Below, piece by piece: positions 44,850-53,495 of a stretch of 64,000 nucleotides of DNA. Source of the stretch: Geminicoccaceae bacterium (GTDB lineage Bacteria > Pseudomonadota > Alphaproteobacteria > Geminicoccales > Geminicoccaceae); NCBI GenBank assembly GCA_028285265.1, contig JANQPX010000053.1, positions 124,001 to 188,000 on the forward strand, read 5' to 3'. The notes beneath the pieces were generated by a model that had not been told where the DNA came from, did no database searches, and saw nothing but the letters and a program-made list of their open reading frames with translations. The position numbers were made by a program, and so were the translations under genes. Position 1 is the first letter of the stretch; each line of letters starts with the position of its first letter.

Positions 44850-45836
44850 CTACTCAGCCGCCACAACACCTTCTGCCAAGAGTGCTTCTGCATGAGCGAG
44901 ATTGGTTTCGGTCTGCCGCCGATAGGTCGTTGCTGCCGTTGCCGCCCTGTAAACCCGTAGCGCTTCTTGAAAGGCATCGATTGATCGTTTCAAAAGAGCC
45001 TGTCGATCCTCACCATCGCCCTTTTGCTCCGCTAGAAGGCGCAACGCGTAGCCAAGATTGTTCTGCACAATGGCCCAGTTGAACACGGCGCTATCTCGAC
45101 ACCAGATCAGGAGCGCCGTCCTATGCGCTTGAACGGCGACCTCTAACCAGCGACGGCTTTGGGTATATTCGCCGAGCAGAGAAGCGGCGAGTCCGAGAGC
45201 ATGCCAGGACACGCCTTGCAACGTGCTTTCAAAGGGTATGCTGGGTGATTCCAGCAGACGGGTCAGTTTGGTCGCAGCAGGGCGGAGTAGATTGATTAGC
45301 GTGGACCGGTCGTGGTCATTTTGAGCGGCAGGGGAGACGCTGAGAACAGTCAGGGCCAAAACGACCCCTTCGATGTCCGGCCCGAAATGCTTTGGAAGTT
45401 CAATCCAGTCGACTTGATAGGGGCCAAGACGTCCAACATCCTGTGCGTAACGACCGACAATGCGAAGTCGGAAACGCGGCGCTGCTGGCATAACTTCGCC
45501 AAAGATCAGACTGTCGCCGTTATGGCGCGCAATCAGCGAATGGCATTGGCGAAGCGCATCGGCATCGATTTCACCATCGGCAATATCGAGCGTTTCCCCA
45601 ACCGGCATCATCGAAATGCCATGCTGATCGTGAAGTGCGGTTTCCAAGTGACGCGTCTGGCTTCTGCCTGCGTCGTCTCCTTTGAGGTCGGTTAGGAGTA
45701 CCCGGAATCTGGACGTCGACGATGGCACCAACTGGTTGCTGTGAAGCCAGAGGCCAAGCTGACGTCTTGACGGAATAAACCGCATGAACCTTGACACAAC
45801 GCACCCTTCGCGAATCGAAAGAGGTTGTTTGCTCAT
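44850..45836 (-). CDS. TPR-like protein of unknown function
   Basis: This protein of up to 328 residues starts MSKQPLSIREG (ATG at 45836; a start at Met18 is possible). Residues about 42-60 (FRVLLTDLKGDDAGRSQTRHLETAL) and the middle domain recall an N-terminal module found before TPR arrays in alphaproteobacteria. At about 210-320 it has TPR-like helices (ALGLAASLLGEYTQSRRWLEVAVQAHR, FNWAIVQNNLGYALRLLAEQ, IDAFQEALRVYRA). It is convergent with the HlyD gene. No enzyme motif is seen. Confidence 0.6.
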   Translation of the reverse strand: MSKQPLSIREGCVVSRFMRFIPSRRQLGLWLHSNQLVPSSTSRFRVLLTDLKGDDAGRSQTRHLETALHDQHGISMMPVGETLDIADGEIDADALRQCHSLIARHNGDSLIFGEVMPAAPRFRLRIVGRYAQDVGRLGPYQVDWIELPKHFGPDIEGVVLALTVLSVSPAAQNDHDRSTLINLLRPAATKLTRLLESPSIPFESTLQGVSWHALGLAASLLGEYTQSRRWLEVAVQAHRTALLIWCRDSAVFNWAIVQNNLGYALRLLAEQKGDGEDRQALLKRSIDAFQEALRVYRAATAATTYRRQTETNLAHAEALLAEGVVAAE

Positions 45837-46012
45837 GATGTTGCCGAAAAACGACTAGCACAGTGCAGAACAACGCTGCCGAGCGCAAGTCCTCGCATCG
45901 CACGTTGGCTGTGTTTGCAGGGCTCATTATTGAACGAAGTGATAAGGTGCTGATGCGTTCTCTTTTTGGGAGAATTTGGCCTGGTTCGCAAAGGCGATTC
46001 GGGCTGAGAAAG

Positions 46013-46059
46013 GATCAGGTCCTGATCATTCAACACTGACGGTCAGGGGAAAATCCCCT
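46013..46059 (+). promoter_or_regulatory. two palindromes upstream of recQ
   Basis: GATCAGGTCCTGATC (46013-46027; 7-bp arms) and AGGGGAAAATCCCCT (46045-46059; 6-bp arms) lie in the 268-base gap between the TPR gene and recQ. They could form stable hairpins in the recQ leader or bind a dimeric regulator. No alphaproteobacterial LexA box (GTTC-N7-GTTC) was found here. Confidence 0.4.
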
Positions 46060-46104
46060 ATAAGCTTCTTTCCATACGCCGCCCAGATCAGGACGTTCCG
46101 ATAC

Positions 46105-47949
46105 ATGCGCGAAGAGGTGAAGCAAGGAGAGCCGGAGCTCAAGCGCCGCATTCTCGCGGAGAGCTTCGGATATCGGTCATTTCGTCCAGGACAGGAGGAC
46201 GTCATTGATTGCATCCTCGCCGGTGATCATGTCCTTGCCGTCATGCCCACCGGCGCTGGAAAGTCGCTTTGCTACCAAGTGCCAGCTTTGGCCCTGGGCG
46301 GCATTACGATCGTCGTGTCACCCCTAATCGCGTTGATGAAAGATCAGGTCGATGCTCTCAATTTGAACGGTGTGCCGGCGGAATGCATCAATTCTGCACG
46401 CAGCCGTCACGACAATGTCCAGGCTTGGCGACGGGTTGCGCTTGGTGATGTCCGACTCCTCTACATGGCACCTGAGCGATTGGTGACTCCGCGCATGATT
46501 GCAGCGCTTAAGAAGTTGCCCCTGTCTCTTATCGCCATCGATGAAGCCCACTGCATCAGCCAGTGGGGACACAGCTTTCGCGCCGAGTATTTGGAGCTTG
46601 GCACACTGCGCAGCGCGTTTCCTGATGTGCCGATCGCAGCCTTGACAGCGACGGCAGACCAACTGACTCGGGACGAGATCGTTGACAAGATTTTCGGTGG
46701 GGATGCCACTGTCTTTGTGTCAGGCTTCGATCGTCCTAATCTCCATCTCGCCGTTGAGGCGAAGCAGTCGCCCAAGAGGCAGCTGCTGACCTTTCTTCAA
46801 CGCCATCAGGGCGCAAGCGGCATTGTTTACTGCCTATCGAGACGGAAGGTCGAGGAGACCCGGGACTTCCTTGTGGCTGAAGGGAAACAGGCGCTGGCCT
46901 ATCATGCAGGGATGGACAGCATCGACCGCCAGGCCTGTCAGGAGCGCTTTCTGGCGGAACCGGGGACGATCATCGTTGCAACCATCGCGTTTGGCATGGG
47001 TATCGATAAGCCTGATGTCCGCTTCGTCGTGCACATGGACATTCCGGCAAGTGTCGAAGCTTATTATCAGGAAATCGGGCGGGCCGGTCGGGATGGTGAG
47101 CCGGCTGAAGTCATGATGCTTTATGGTCTAGACGATATCCGAATGCGTCGGATGTTCATCGACCAGAGCGATGCTCCTGACGAGAAAAAGCGGATTGAAT
47201 ATCGGCGCCTAGAAGCTCTATTGGCCTATTGCGAGGCGCCGCAATGCCGCCGGCAAACACTCCTTGCTTATTTCAATGAGAGTCTTGATCGCTGTGGCCG
47301 ATGCGATCTCTGCGATCATCCTCGACCCTTAATCGACGGCACGATGTTGGCCAAAAGCGTTTTGCAAACGGTCATGGAAACGGAGCAGATGTTTGGTGTC
47401 GGTCACATCATCGACGTTTTGACTGGCAAAAGCACTGACAAAATTGAGCGTTTTGGTCACGCCAACATGGCCTCGTTTGGTAGCGGCAAAGCCCGTCCAA
47501 GACAGGTGTGGCAATCGGCAATTCGGCAGATGGTGGCAGGTGGATTTCTGTCCATCGATATGGAGCGCTACGGCAGTCTGAAGCTCACCGACAAGAGCTC
47601 TGCGGTGATGAATGACGGCGAAGCCTTTCGGATGCGACCAGACGAGCTTCGTAGCGCCGTCGGTGCGACGAGCAAACGAACGACGAGCAGCGCGAAACAA
47701 ATGGCGCTGAACCCGGCCGATGAGGGGCTTCTTGGCCACTTAAAGCAGGTGCGCATGAAGTTGGCACGCGAGCGCGGTGTGCCGGCCTATGTCATTTTCC
47801 CGGATCGGGCTCTCCACGACATGGCGATCAAGAAGCCGATGACACTCGACGCGTTTGCCGACGTCCACGGTGTCGGGCAGACCAAACTCAGGGATTTTGC
47901 GTCGATCTTCATGGACGCGATTCGGGACCAACAAACCGCATCCCCATGA
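46105..47949 (+). CDS. recQ: ATP-dependent DNA helicase RecQ
   Basis: This 614-residue 3'-5' helicase has SF2 helicase motifs: Walker A PTGAGKS, DEAH box IDEAHCISQWG, TATAD, RAGRDG and the conserved region FDRPNLHLAVE. The RecQ-Ct zinc site (PQCRRQTLLAYF and CGRCDLCD) and a C-terminal HRDC domain (AFADVHGVGQTKLRDFASIF) are complete. I chose the ATG at 46105 as the family start; in-frame upstream sequence to 45976 is unlikely to be coding. It repairs stalled forks and recombination intermediates. Confidence 0.93.
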   Translation: MREEVKQGEPELKRRILAESFGYRSFRPGQEDVIDCILAGDHVLAVMPTGAGKSLCYQVPALALGGITIVVSPLIALMKDQVDALNLNGVPAECINSARSRHDNVQAWRRVALGDVRLLYMAPERLVTPRMIAALKKLPLSLIAIDEAHCISQWGHSFRAEYLELGTLRSAFPDVPIAALTATADQLTRDEIVDKIFGGDATVFVSGFDRPNLHLAVEAKQSPKRQLLTFLQRHQGASGIVYCLSRRKVEETRDFLVAEGKQALAYHAGMDSIDRQACQERFLAEPGTIIVATIAFGMGIDKPDVRFVVHMDIPASVEAYYQEIGRAGRDGEPAEVMMLYGLDDIRMRRMFIDQSDAPDEKKRIEYRRLEALLAYCEAPQCRRQTLLAYFNESLDRCGRCDLCDHPRPLIDGTMLAKSVLQTVMETEQMFGVGHIIDVLTGKSTDKIERFGHANMASFGSGKARPRQVWQSAIRQMVAGGFLSIDMERYGSLKLTDKSSAVMNDGEAFRMRPDELRSAVGATSKRTTSSAKQMALNPADEGLLGHLKQVRMKLARERGVPAYVIFPDRALHDMAIKKPMTLDAFADVHGVGQTKLRDFASIFMDAIRDQQTASP

Positions 47950-48007
47950 TCGTGGCCAGGCTTGTCGTCAGCCCGGGCCTGCACAGACTGAGTAGACGTC
48001 TGCGCTT

Positions 48008-48310
48008 TTACTGGAGCAAGTTGGTGGGTCGGGGCGCGAGACTACCGCCGACGTTTTGCCCATCAGATCCTTTGAGCCGCATGATCTCGCGGTCTTGCTG
48101 TTCAATCAGCTGTAACAGTTTTGGCATCGCATTACGAAGCGCGGTGATGAACTCCGCATTGCGATCATCAAAATGCTCTTTGGTCAGGGTAACCAGAGGT
48201 ATTTTCTTGGCATCCTCGATGCTATTGCCAAACTGCGACCATGGAGCAGGTGTCGCTTGATGTTCAAGCCGTTTAATCTTTGAGATGAAGTCGCGTTGCT
48301 GTCTATTCAT
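48008..48310 (-). CDS. small hypothetical protein, 100 aa
   Basis: This 100-residue protein is preceded by GGAGGTAAGCG directly before the ATG, a strong ribosome-binding site. ATPAPWSQFGN, DDRNAEFITALRNAMPKLLQLIEQQDREIMRLK resembles phage Ea22-type proteins (ATPGPW...DAEFIAAARN...LL). A short coiled coil is likely at its end. The function is unknown; phage ancestry is suggestive only, as no phage genes surround it. Confidence 0.6.
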   Translation of the reverse strand: MNRQQRDFISKIKRLEHQATPAPWSQFGNSIEDAKKIPLVTLTKEHFDDRNAEFITALRNAMPKLLQLIEQQDREIMRLKGSDGQNVGGSLAPRPTNLLQ

Positions 48311-48532
48311 CGCTTACCTCCATCGGTAGTGGCGGTGGAACCTCCTGTAAACACAAAGATCAAGTGTTAATTGAAGGGCGCAATACTACATGAAAGTTTA
48401 TTTTCCGGCAAGTTTGTGGCTTATGCGCTAAATTTACACTTGTTTTTTGTGTATTATCACTTGCCTCTTGGCGTGTTTGGCCATGTCAGATCTTATGATG
48501 AACGAGCGGCGTTCTAGGCCCTGCCTGACCAC

Positions 48533-48564
48533 CAAAAAACGCCGGTGACATGAAGGTCGCCGGC
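48533..48564 (-). terminator. intrinsic terminator of the secreted-protein gene
   Basis: On the minus strand, GCCGGCGAC, a six-base loop, GTCACCGGC, then GTTTTTTGG. The stem has one mismatch. It is about 30 bases past the stop codon of the gene starting at 48997. Confidence 0.7.
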
Positions 48565-48595
48565 TTTGCTGATTGGGTAGCGATCGAGGATTAGG

Positions 48596-48997
48596 TTAGT
48601 CTGGCAGCTGAATTTCGAAGGGATCACCCTCGATCCCATTTGGATGGGTGCGTGCGCGAATCATCACGGACTTGATCTCTTCAGGAATCACGACACCGGC
48701 GAGTGCTGAGACCGTCCTGGTATTTTCGAGTTCAGGTTCGAAGAAGGGACGAACGCCTAAGAGTTCTCCCTCCGGACTGGTGATTTCCCAGGCCTCAACA
48801 TAGTCATCCCAGCCCGTATCTTCGTGTTCGATCGTCACCAGGATGTGGTAGATGCCGGCTTGATCCGCACTGTCACGTTTGATTTGTACATCGGCAACAC
48901 GCGCGACATCGTCAGCAGCTTGGGCTGTGCCAGAAAGACTAAGAGCACCAACAAGATTAAGAGCAAATGCTGAAACCATCAGCAGAGGCAGATGCAT
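48596..48997 (-). CDS. secreted hypothetical protein, 133 aa
   Basis: From the ATG at 48997, preceded by GAGGAAG, this protein has a signal peptide (MHLPLLMVSAFALNLVGALS, cut near AQAAD). The mature part is acidic with beta-rich character (VQIKRDSADQAGIYHILVTIEHEDTGWDDYVEAWEITSPEGELLGVRPF, cut into pieces here) resembling an immunoglobulin-like or Calx-like periplasmic fold. I do not recognise a family. Upstream in-frame sequence to 49159 is unlikely to be translated. A terminator follows. Confidence 0.65.
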   Translation of the reverse strand: MHLPLLMVSAFALNLVGALSLSGTAQAADDVARVADVQIKRDSADQAGIYHILVTIEHEDTGWDDYVEAWEITSPEGELLGVRPFFEPELENTRTVSALAGVVIPEEIKSVMIRARTHPNGIEGDPFEIQLPD

Positions 48998-49168
48998 TGA
49001 CTTCCTCACCGGTTCTTTTCGCGATTCGTAGGGTCTCATCGAAGGCATACAGCTGAAGCTTCGGCTTCTTCCGTCGGTGTTGCGACATTTTTGCTGTGAA
49101 ACGGGAAATCGTTGCGAATACGCAACGGAATCTGAAGGAGGAGTGTAACCCGGCAACAAGTGGGCTTG

Positions 49169-49468
49169 TCAATGAACGAGGGCAGCCTGCTTTCGACGAT
49201 CAATGACAGACGAGGCAGTATCGCCGATTTGGTGGGCAATCGCGATCAGTCCACGTTCGGCATTCTCGATACGAAAGGCGAGATTCATCAAATGCTCGGC
49301 CGTCACCATGCCGGAGTCGACGGCGGGGTCTAAACGATCCATCGTTTGCTTGATGGAAGAGACCAGCGATTCCAGCTTAGCACAATCGAGAAACAACCGA
49401 TCCAGCGTTTGCCCTGGCATGGGGGTCGGTGCGGATCTTGATCGAGATGACATCGTCCTTGTTCCCAT
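49169..49468 (-). CDS. small hypothetical protein, 99 aa
   Basis: This soluble protein of up to 99 residues (ATG at 49468, or 49453 preceded by AAGGA) has a helical central part: LDRLFLDCAKLESLVSSIKQTMDRLD and AEHLMNLAFRIENAERGLIAIAHQIG. No family or motif is recognised. It lies directly upstream of the secreted-protein gene on the same strand, with 170 bases between. Confidence 0.5.
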   Translation of the reverse strand: MGTRTMSSRSRSAPTPMPGQTLDRLFLDCAKLESLVSSIKQTMDRLDPAVDSGMVTAEHLMNLAFRIENAERGLIAIAHQIGDTASSVIDRRKQAALVH

Positions 49469-49699
49469 CAGATAATTTGTTGCTGCCGTGTCGTCGACAT
49501 CTACATGGTTTTAGACAGCTGGCGGGCCCGATCTATTGCATCGAAACTGTTAAAAGACGCCGCGGCAAACGGACGCTCTTACGGCGTGATGGCGGCGCCT
49601 CCAGCAAGCTTGGTTTGCATGAAGACGCCGCCTAATCGTATGAAACCAAAAAGTCCAAGAACCAAGTGTTACCTAAGTCACTCACGTAGCAAAATTTTG
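49469..49699. other. gap without recognised gene, low-confidence frames only
   Basis: No convincing coding sequence is visible here. Longer open frames on the plus strand read into the structured region and have the composition of shadows. This stretch may include the 3' end of the candidate RNA on the minus strand. Confidence 0.4.
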
Positions 49700-49990
49700 G
49701 GCCGACCATCGGAGGGTCGAGCCTTGGGCGGACGGGACCTGCGCTGCCAACGCCCTTTCCAAAGATCCCGCCCACCCAAGACTCGCGTCAGAAGAGAGCC
49801 TTCCTTAAAGCAGCCGGTCGAGGGCCTTTGCGGGGAGAAACCCGTCGACCGGCTGCACAGGTTGTCGATGCATCCGGGGAAATGCGATCGACGCTTGGTC
49901 GGTCTGGCATCAACGTGTGAGCCACGTCCGGGGAGATGCCAGCCCGGCTTGCCATGACGTTTCAAGTGCTGTGCCAACGACGTGGCATGG
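49700..49990 (-). ncRNA. candidate structured RNA with tandem UCCCCG-loop hairpins
   Basis: At least five consecutive hairpins are visible. On the minus strand, from upstream: 49972-49987 (5 bp); 49904-49942 (arms CTGGCATC / GATGCCAG, inner 5-bp stem); 49864-49892 (10-bp stem with one bulge, arms GTCGATGCAT and ATGC+ATCGAC); 49810-49856 (perfect 12-bp arms GCAGCCGGTCGA / TCGACCGGCTGC); 49723-49780 (18-bp stem). Three carry UCCCCG in unpaired loop or bulge. In the 18-bp stem the three imperfect pairs are G.U on the minus strand but A.C on the plus. Direction of transcription, downstream of purH, fits. Not recognised as RNase P, tmRNA, 6S or SRP RNA. Confidence 0.55.
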
Positions 49991-50255
49991 ATGTAACCTA
50001 TTGATTTTGATAAAAATGCGGAAAAAATCAGATCGGCAAGAAGGAAGTTTTGAACAAAGAGATTCTCAAATTGAGACGCGTTTTCGACACTGCCGGAGCC
50101 TAGGTTGGGACGGGGCTGCAGACAAAGGGCTGGCTGGCCACATGGGATGGCAGCGTCGAGAGCACGACGAGCGACGTCGTTGGTTCAGACGCCGAAGCGG
50201 CGCTTGCTACGAACCGGATAAAGCTGGCGCGGATCGAATTGAGCGGCAGCGATGT
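49991..50255. other. gap downstream of purH, AT-rich with a startless reading frame
   Basis: The part 49995-50060 is AT-rich and could hold a promoter for the candidate RNA. A plus-strand frame from 50104 to a stop at 50257 reads like protein (KLARIELSGSD near its end) but has no start codon and ends over the purH stop. It may be a remnant or a chance frame. Confidence 0.35.
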
Positions 50256-51833
50256 CTAGTGACGGAAATGTCGCCGGCCGGTGAAGACCATCGCAGCATT
50301 TCGGCTATCAGCAGCGGCGATCACGTCGTCGTCGCGCATGCTGCCACCGGGCTGAATAACCGCGACGGCCCCTGCATCCAAGGCAGCGTTGAGGCCATCG
50401 GCAAAGGGGAAAAACGCATCTGAGGCAACAACGCTGCCCTCGGTCATGGACGCTGATAGGCCAATCGCCGCCGCGGCGTCACTGGCCTTGCTTCGTGCGA
50501 TGCGTACGGAGTCGAGACGACTCATTTGTCCGGCACCGATGCCGACCGTCGCGCCGTCTTTCGCAAAAACGATCGCATTGGATTTGACATGTTTCGCGAC
50601 GGTAAACGCGAAGCGGAGGTCGGTGAGTTCTTGCTCACTCGGGACTCTTGACGTCACCGGCTTGAGATCGAGTGTCGCTGTGGTCTCGGTATCGCGACCT
50701 TGGACAAGAAGGCCGCCTCCAACGGAACGGACCAGAAGTCCGGGATCAGAAGGTCTTGGCATGCCGTCGGTAAGGAGCAGTCGAAGATTGCTCTTGTTGC
50801 CAAGAATTTCACGTGCCTCATCATCCGCGCCAGGTGCAATAACCACCTCGGTGAAGACTTTGGCGATCGCCTCGGCGACGGCACCGTCAAGTGATCGATT
50901 GGCGGCAACGATACCACCAAAGGCGCTGACCTGGTCGCAAATGAAGGCCTTTCGGTAAGCGTCTACCAGATTGTCGGCAATCGCGACGCCGCAGGGATTG
51001 GCGTGCTTGATAATGGCGATCGCCGGCGCCTCGAATTCAGCCACGAGTTCGAAGGCAGCGTCAGCATCGGCGATATTGTTATAGCTGAGCTCTTTTCCCT
51101 GAACCTGTTCGGCCGCAGCAACGCCGGGTCGGGACTTGCCGCTTCGGTAGAAGGCTGCCTGTTGGTGCGGGTTTTCTCCATATCGGGTGACGAGCTGTCG
51201 CTGGGCAGTGAGGGTCAGTTTCTCCGGTAGGGCCTCACCCTCCTGTTCCGCGAACCATGCGGCAATCGCTGCGTCATAGGCAGCTGTGCGGGCATAGGCC
51301 TGGCCGGCGAGCGTTTTTCTAAGTGCCAGACTAGTCATCCCACCGTTTGCCTCAAGCGCGTCTTGGACGGCGCGGTATTGTCCCGGGTCGGTTATGACAG
51401 TGACACTTTCATGATTTTTCGCTGCTGCTCGGATCATTGCAGGGCCGCCGATATCAATCATCTCAACAGAGTCGTCATAGCTAGCTTCGCCGGCGATCGT
51501 CGCTTCAAATGGATAGAGATTAACGGCGAGTAAATCGATCGGCGTGATGCCATGTTCCTCAATTGTAGCCATGTGCGCCGACACGCCACGACGCGCAAGT
51601 AGTCCACCATGAACCACCGGGTTGAGCGTCTTTACACGGCCATCCAAAATCTCTGGGGCACCGGTCACCTCTGCAACATCGATGACCGTCATCCCGGCCT
51701 CACGCAGGGCACGTGCCGTGCCGCCGGTTGAGACCAGTTCGATGTCCTTTTGGGTAAGTGCCCTGGCGAAATCGATGAGCCCCGTTTTATCGAACACGGA
51801 TAGCAGGGCTCGTCGGATCGGTCGGTCGGTCAT
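50256..51833 (-). CDS. purH: bifunctional AICAR formyltransferase / IMP cyclohydrolase
   Basis: This 525-residue enzyme completes IMP synthesis. The N-terminal cyclohydrolase (MGS-like) domain has [19 protein letters not shown] and [13 protein letters not shown]; the C-terminal formyltransferase domain has [32 protein letters not shown], and the catalytic end with [13 protein letters not shown] and [15 protein letters not shown]. All are typical. It is preceded by the divergent acyl-CoA synthetase gene. Confidence 0.96.
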   Translation of the reverse strand: MTDRPIRRALLSVFDKTGLIDFARALTQKDIELVSTGGTARALREAGMTVIDVAEVTGAPEILDGRVKTLNPVVHGGLLARRGVSAHMATIEEHGITPIDLLAVNLYPFEATIAGEASYDDSVEMIDIGGPAMIRAAAKNHESVTVITDPGQYRAVQDALEANGGMTSLALRKTLAGQAYARTAAYDAAIAAWFAEQEGEALPEKLTLTAQRQLVTRYGENPHQQAAFYRSGKSRPGVAAAEQVQGKELSYNNIADADAAFELVAEFEAPAIAIIKHANPCGVAIADNLVDAYRKAFICDQVSAFGGIVAANRSLDGAVAEAIAKVFTEVVIAPGADDEAREILGNKSNLRLLLTDGMPRPSDPGLLVRSVGGGLLVQGRDTETTATLDLKPVTSRVPSEQELTDLRFAFTVAKHVKSNAIVFAKDGATVGIGAGQMSRLDSVRIARSKASDAAAAIGLSASMTEGSVVASDAFFPFADGLNAALDAGAVAVIQPGGSMRDDDVIAAADSRNAAMVFTGRRHFRH

Positions 51834-51971
51834 GAGGGAGGCTCCAAGAAGTTCGACCTCTCGGTAGCGTGTTGTTGTGCATCTGGCAACCGGAGCATCT
51901 CTCGCCTGGCGCTTTGGAGCATGGCATCATCATTGTCGGTGCGATCAGATCCAAATTTTCCGAGGTCAGGC

Positions 51972-53495
51972 ATGAACATCGCCTCGCTTTTTGTACGAAA
52001 TGGTAAAACGCTTGCTGAGCAGCCGGCTTTAGCTGAGGGCGCGCGCATTCTGTTGAATCATGGCCAGCTCGCAGAGCGGGCAGCGCGCATCGCCGGCCAT
52101 CTCGTGAATACGCTCGGGTTGAAGCCGTCGGATCGGGTCGCCCTCATCATGAGGAATTGTCCGGCCTATCTCGAGCTGTTGGTCGCGGGTTGGTATGCGG
52201 GCCTCACCATGGTGCCGGTTAACGCCAAACTGCATCAACGGGAGTTCGCCTATATCCTCGACCACTCCGGTGCGCGGCTTTGCTTCGCGACGTCCGATCG
52301 AATCGACGAGGTCGCCCCGCTTGCCGACGATATTCCTTCACTCGGACAGGTTGTCGAGGTCGGTGCTGCAGATCTTGGCACCGCCGATCCGGTGTTCATG
52401 GTTGAGACGCAACCTTCAGCAGTGGCCTGGCTCTTCTATACCAGCGGCACCACTGGCAGGCCGAAGGGGGCGATGCTTACCCACAAGAATCTCCTTTCGA
52501 TGGCCCTCAGTTACTTCATCGACGTCGACTCCATCGCTCCTGGGGATGCGGTCCTTCATGCGGCGCCGATGTCCCATGGATCGGGCTGTTACATCATCCC
52601 GCATGCCGCCGCCGCGGCTTGCCAGATTATTCCTGAGAGCGGTGGCTTCGATCCGGCGGAGATGGCCGAGCTGTTCCAGGCTCACCAAGGCATCACGGTC
52701 TTCGCCGCACCAACCATGGTCAAGCGGATGGCGGAACATCGGGCGATGGTGAACGCAACCAACCCCGGTCTCAAGACCATCGTGTATGGCGGTGGACCAA
52801 TGTATCAAGCTGACCTTGCAAAAGCGCATCAGGTCTTTGGTTACCGTCTTGCGCAGATCTACGGCCAAGGCGAAAGCCCGATGTGCATTACAGCCCTCGA
52901 TAAACGGGCGCATGCCGACGTCGACCATCCGCGCTATCTCGAACGATTACGGTCGGTCGGGAAGGTCCAAACGGTCATGCAAATGCGCGTGGTTGACGAG
53001 GCAGACACACCGCTCGCTGCAGGGGAGCTCGGGGAGGTTGTCGCCAAGGGGGACACCGTTATGGCCGGGTATTGGCGCGACGAGGCGGCTACAAGGGCTG
53101 CGTTGAAGGACGGTTGGCTCCATACCGGCGACATCGGCTCAGTCGATGAGGACGGGTTCCTAACGCTGCACGATCGCTCAAAGGATCTGATCATCTCGGG
53201 CGGTGCCAATATCTATCCGCGCGAGGTGGAAGAGGTCCTGCTGAAGCATTCTGATGTTGTCGAGGTTTCAGTCATAGGTCAGGAGGACGACGAATGGGGG
53301 GAAGTACCGGTTGCCTTTGTCGTTGCTCAACAAGGAGTGGCCGTCAATCCGGAAACGCTCGATCGATTTTGCCTTGATCACATCGCGCGGTTCAAACGCC
53401 CGAAACGTTACCATCTTGTCGAGGCCCTACCGAAGAACAATTATGGGAAGATCTTGAAAACAGTTCTTCGCCAGCGCCTTAGGGGTGATTGCTAG
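51972..53495 (+). CDS. AMP-dependent acyl-CoA synthetase
   Basis: This 507-residue ANL-superfamily enzyme activates a carboxylic acid as acyl-AMP and then thioester. It has the P-loop-like YTSGTTGRPKGAML, the AMP-binding QIYGQGESP, the TGDIGSVDEDGFLTLHDRSKDLIISGGANIYPREVEEVL hinge region and the catalytic Lys in PKNNYGKILK. The ATG at 51972 is preceded by AGG at good distance. Substrate class is not decided: homologues act on fatty or aromatic acids. It ends with the shared CTAG stop overlapping the RND gene. Confidence 0.87.
   Translation: MNIASLFVRNGKTLAEQPALAEGARILLNHGQLAERAARIAGHLVNTLGLKPSDRVALIMRNCPAYLELLVAGWYAGLTMVPVNAKLHQREFAYILDHSGARLCFATSDRIDEVAPLADDIPSLGQVVEVGAADLGTADPVFMVETQPSAVAWLFYTSGTTGRPKGAMLTHKNLLSMALSYFIDVDSIAPGDAVLHAAPMSHGSGCYIIPHAAAAACQIIPESGGFDPAEMAELFQAHQGITVFAAPTMVKRMAEHRAMVNATNPGLKTIVYGGGPMYQADLAKAHQVFGYRLAQIYGQGESPMCITALDKRAHADVDHPRYLERLRSVGKVQTVMQMRVVDEADTPLAAGELGEVVAKGDTVMAGYWRDEAATRAALKDGWLHTGDIGSVDEDGFLTLHDRSKDLIISGGANIYPREVEEVLLKHSDVVEVSVIGQEDDEWGEVPVAFVVAQQGVAVNPETLDRFCLDHIARFKRPKRYHLVEALPKNNYGKILKTVLRQRLRGDC

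Noticed and set aside
45976-46104. LexA (SOS) box upstream of recQ
   Set aside because: No GTTC-N7-GTTC or GAAC-N7-GAAC was found; GTTC at about 45994 is followed by GATTC at a different spacing.
49505-50423. Plus-strand frames through the structured stretch and into purH
   Set aside because: They run across hairpin arms, have skewed Arg/Ser/Pro content, and read antisense into purH. No family resemblance.
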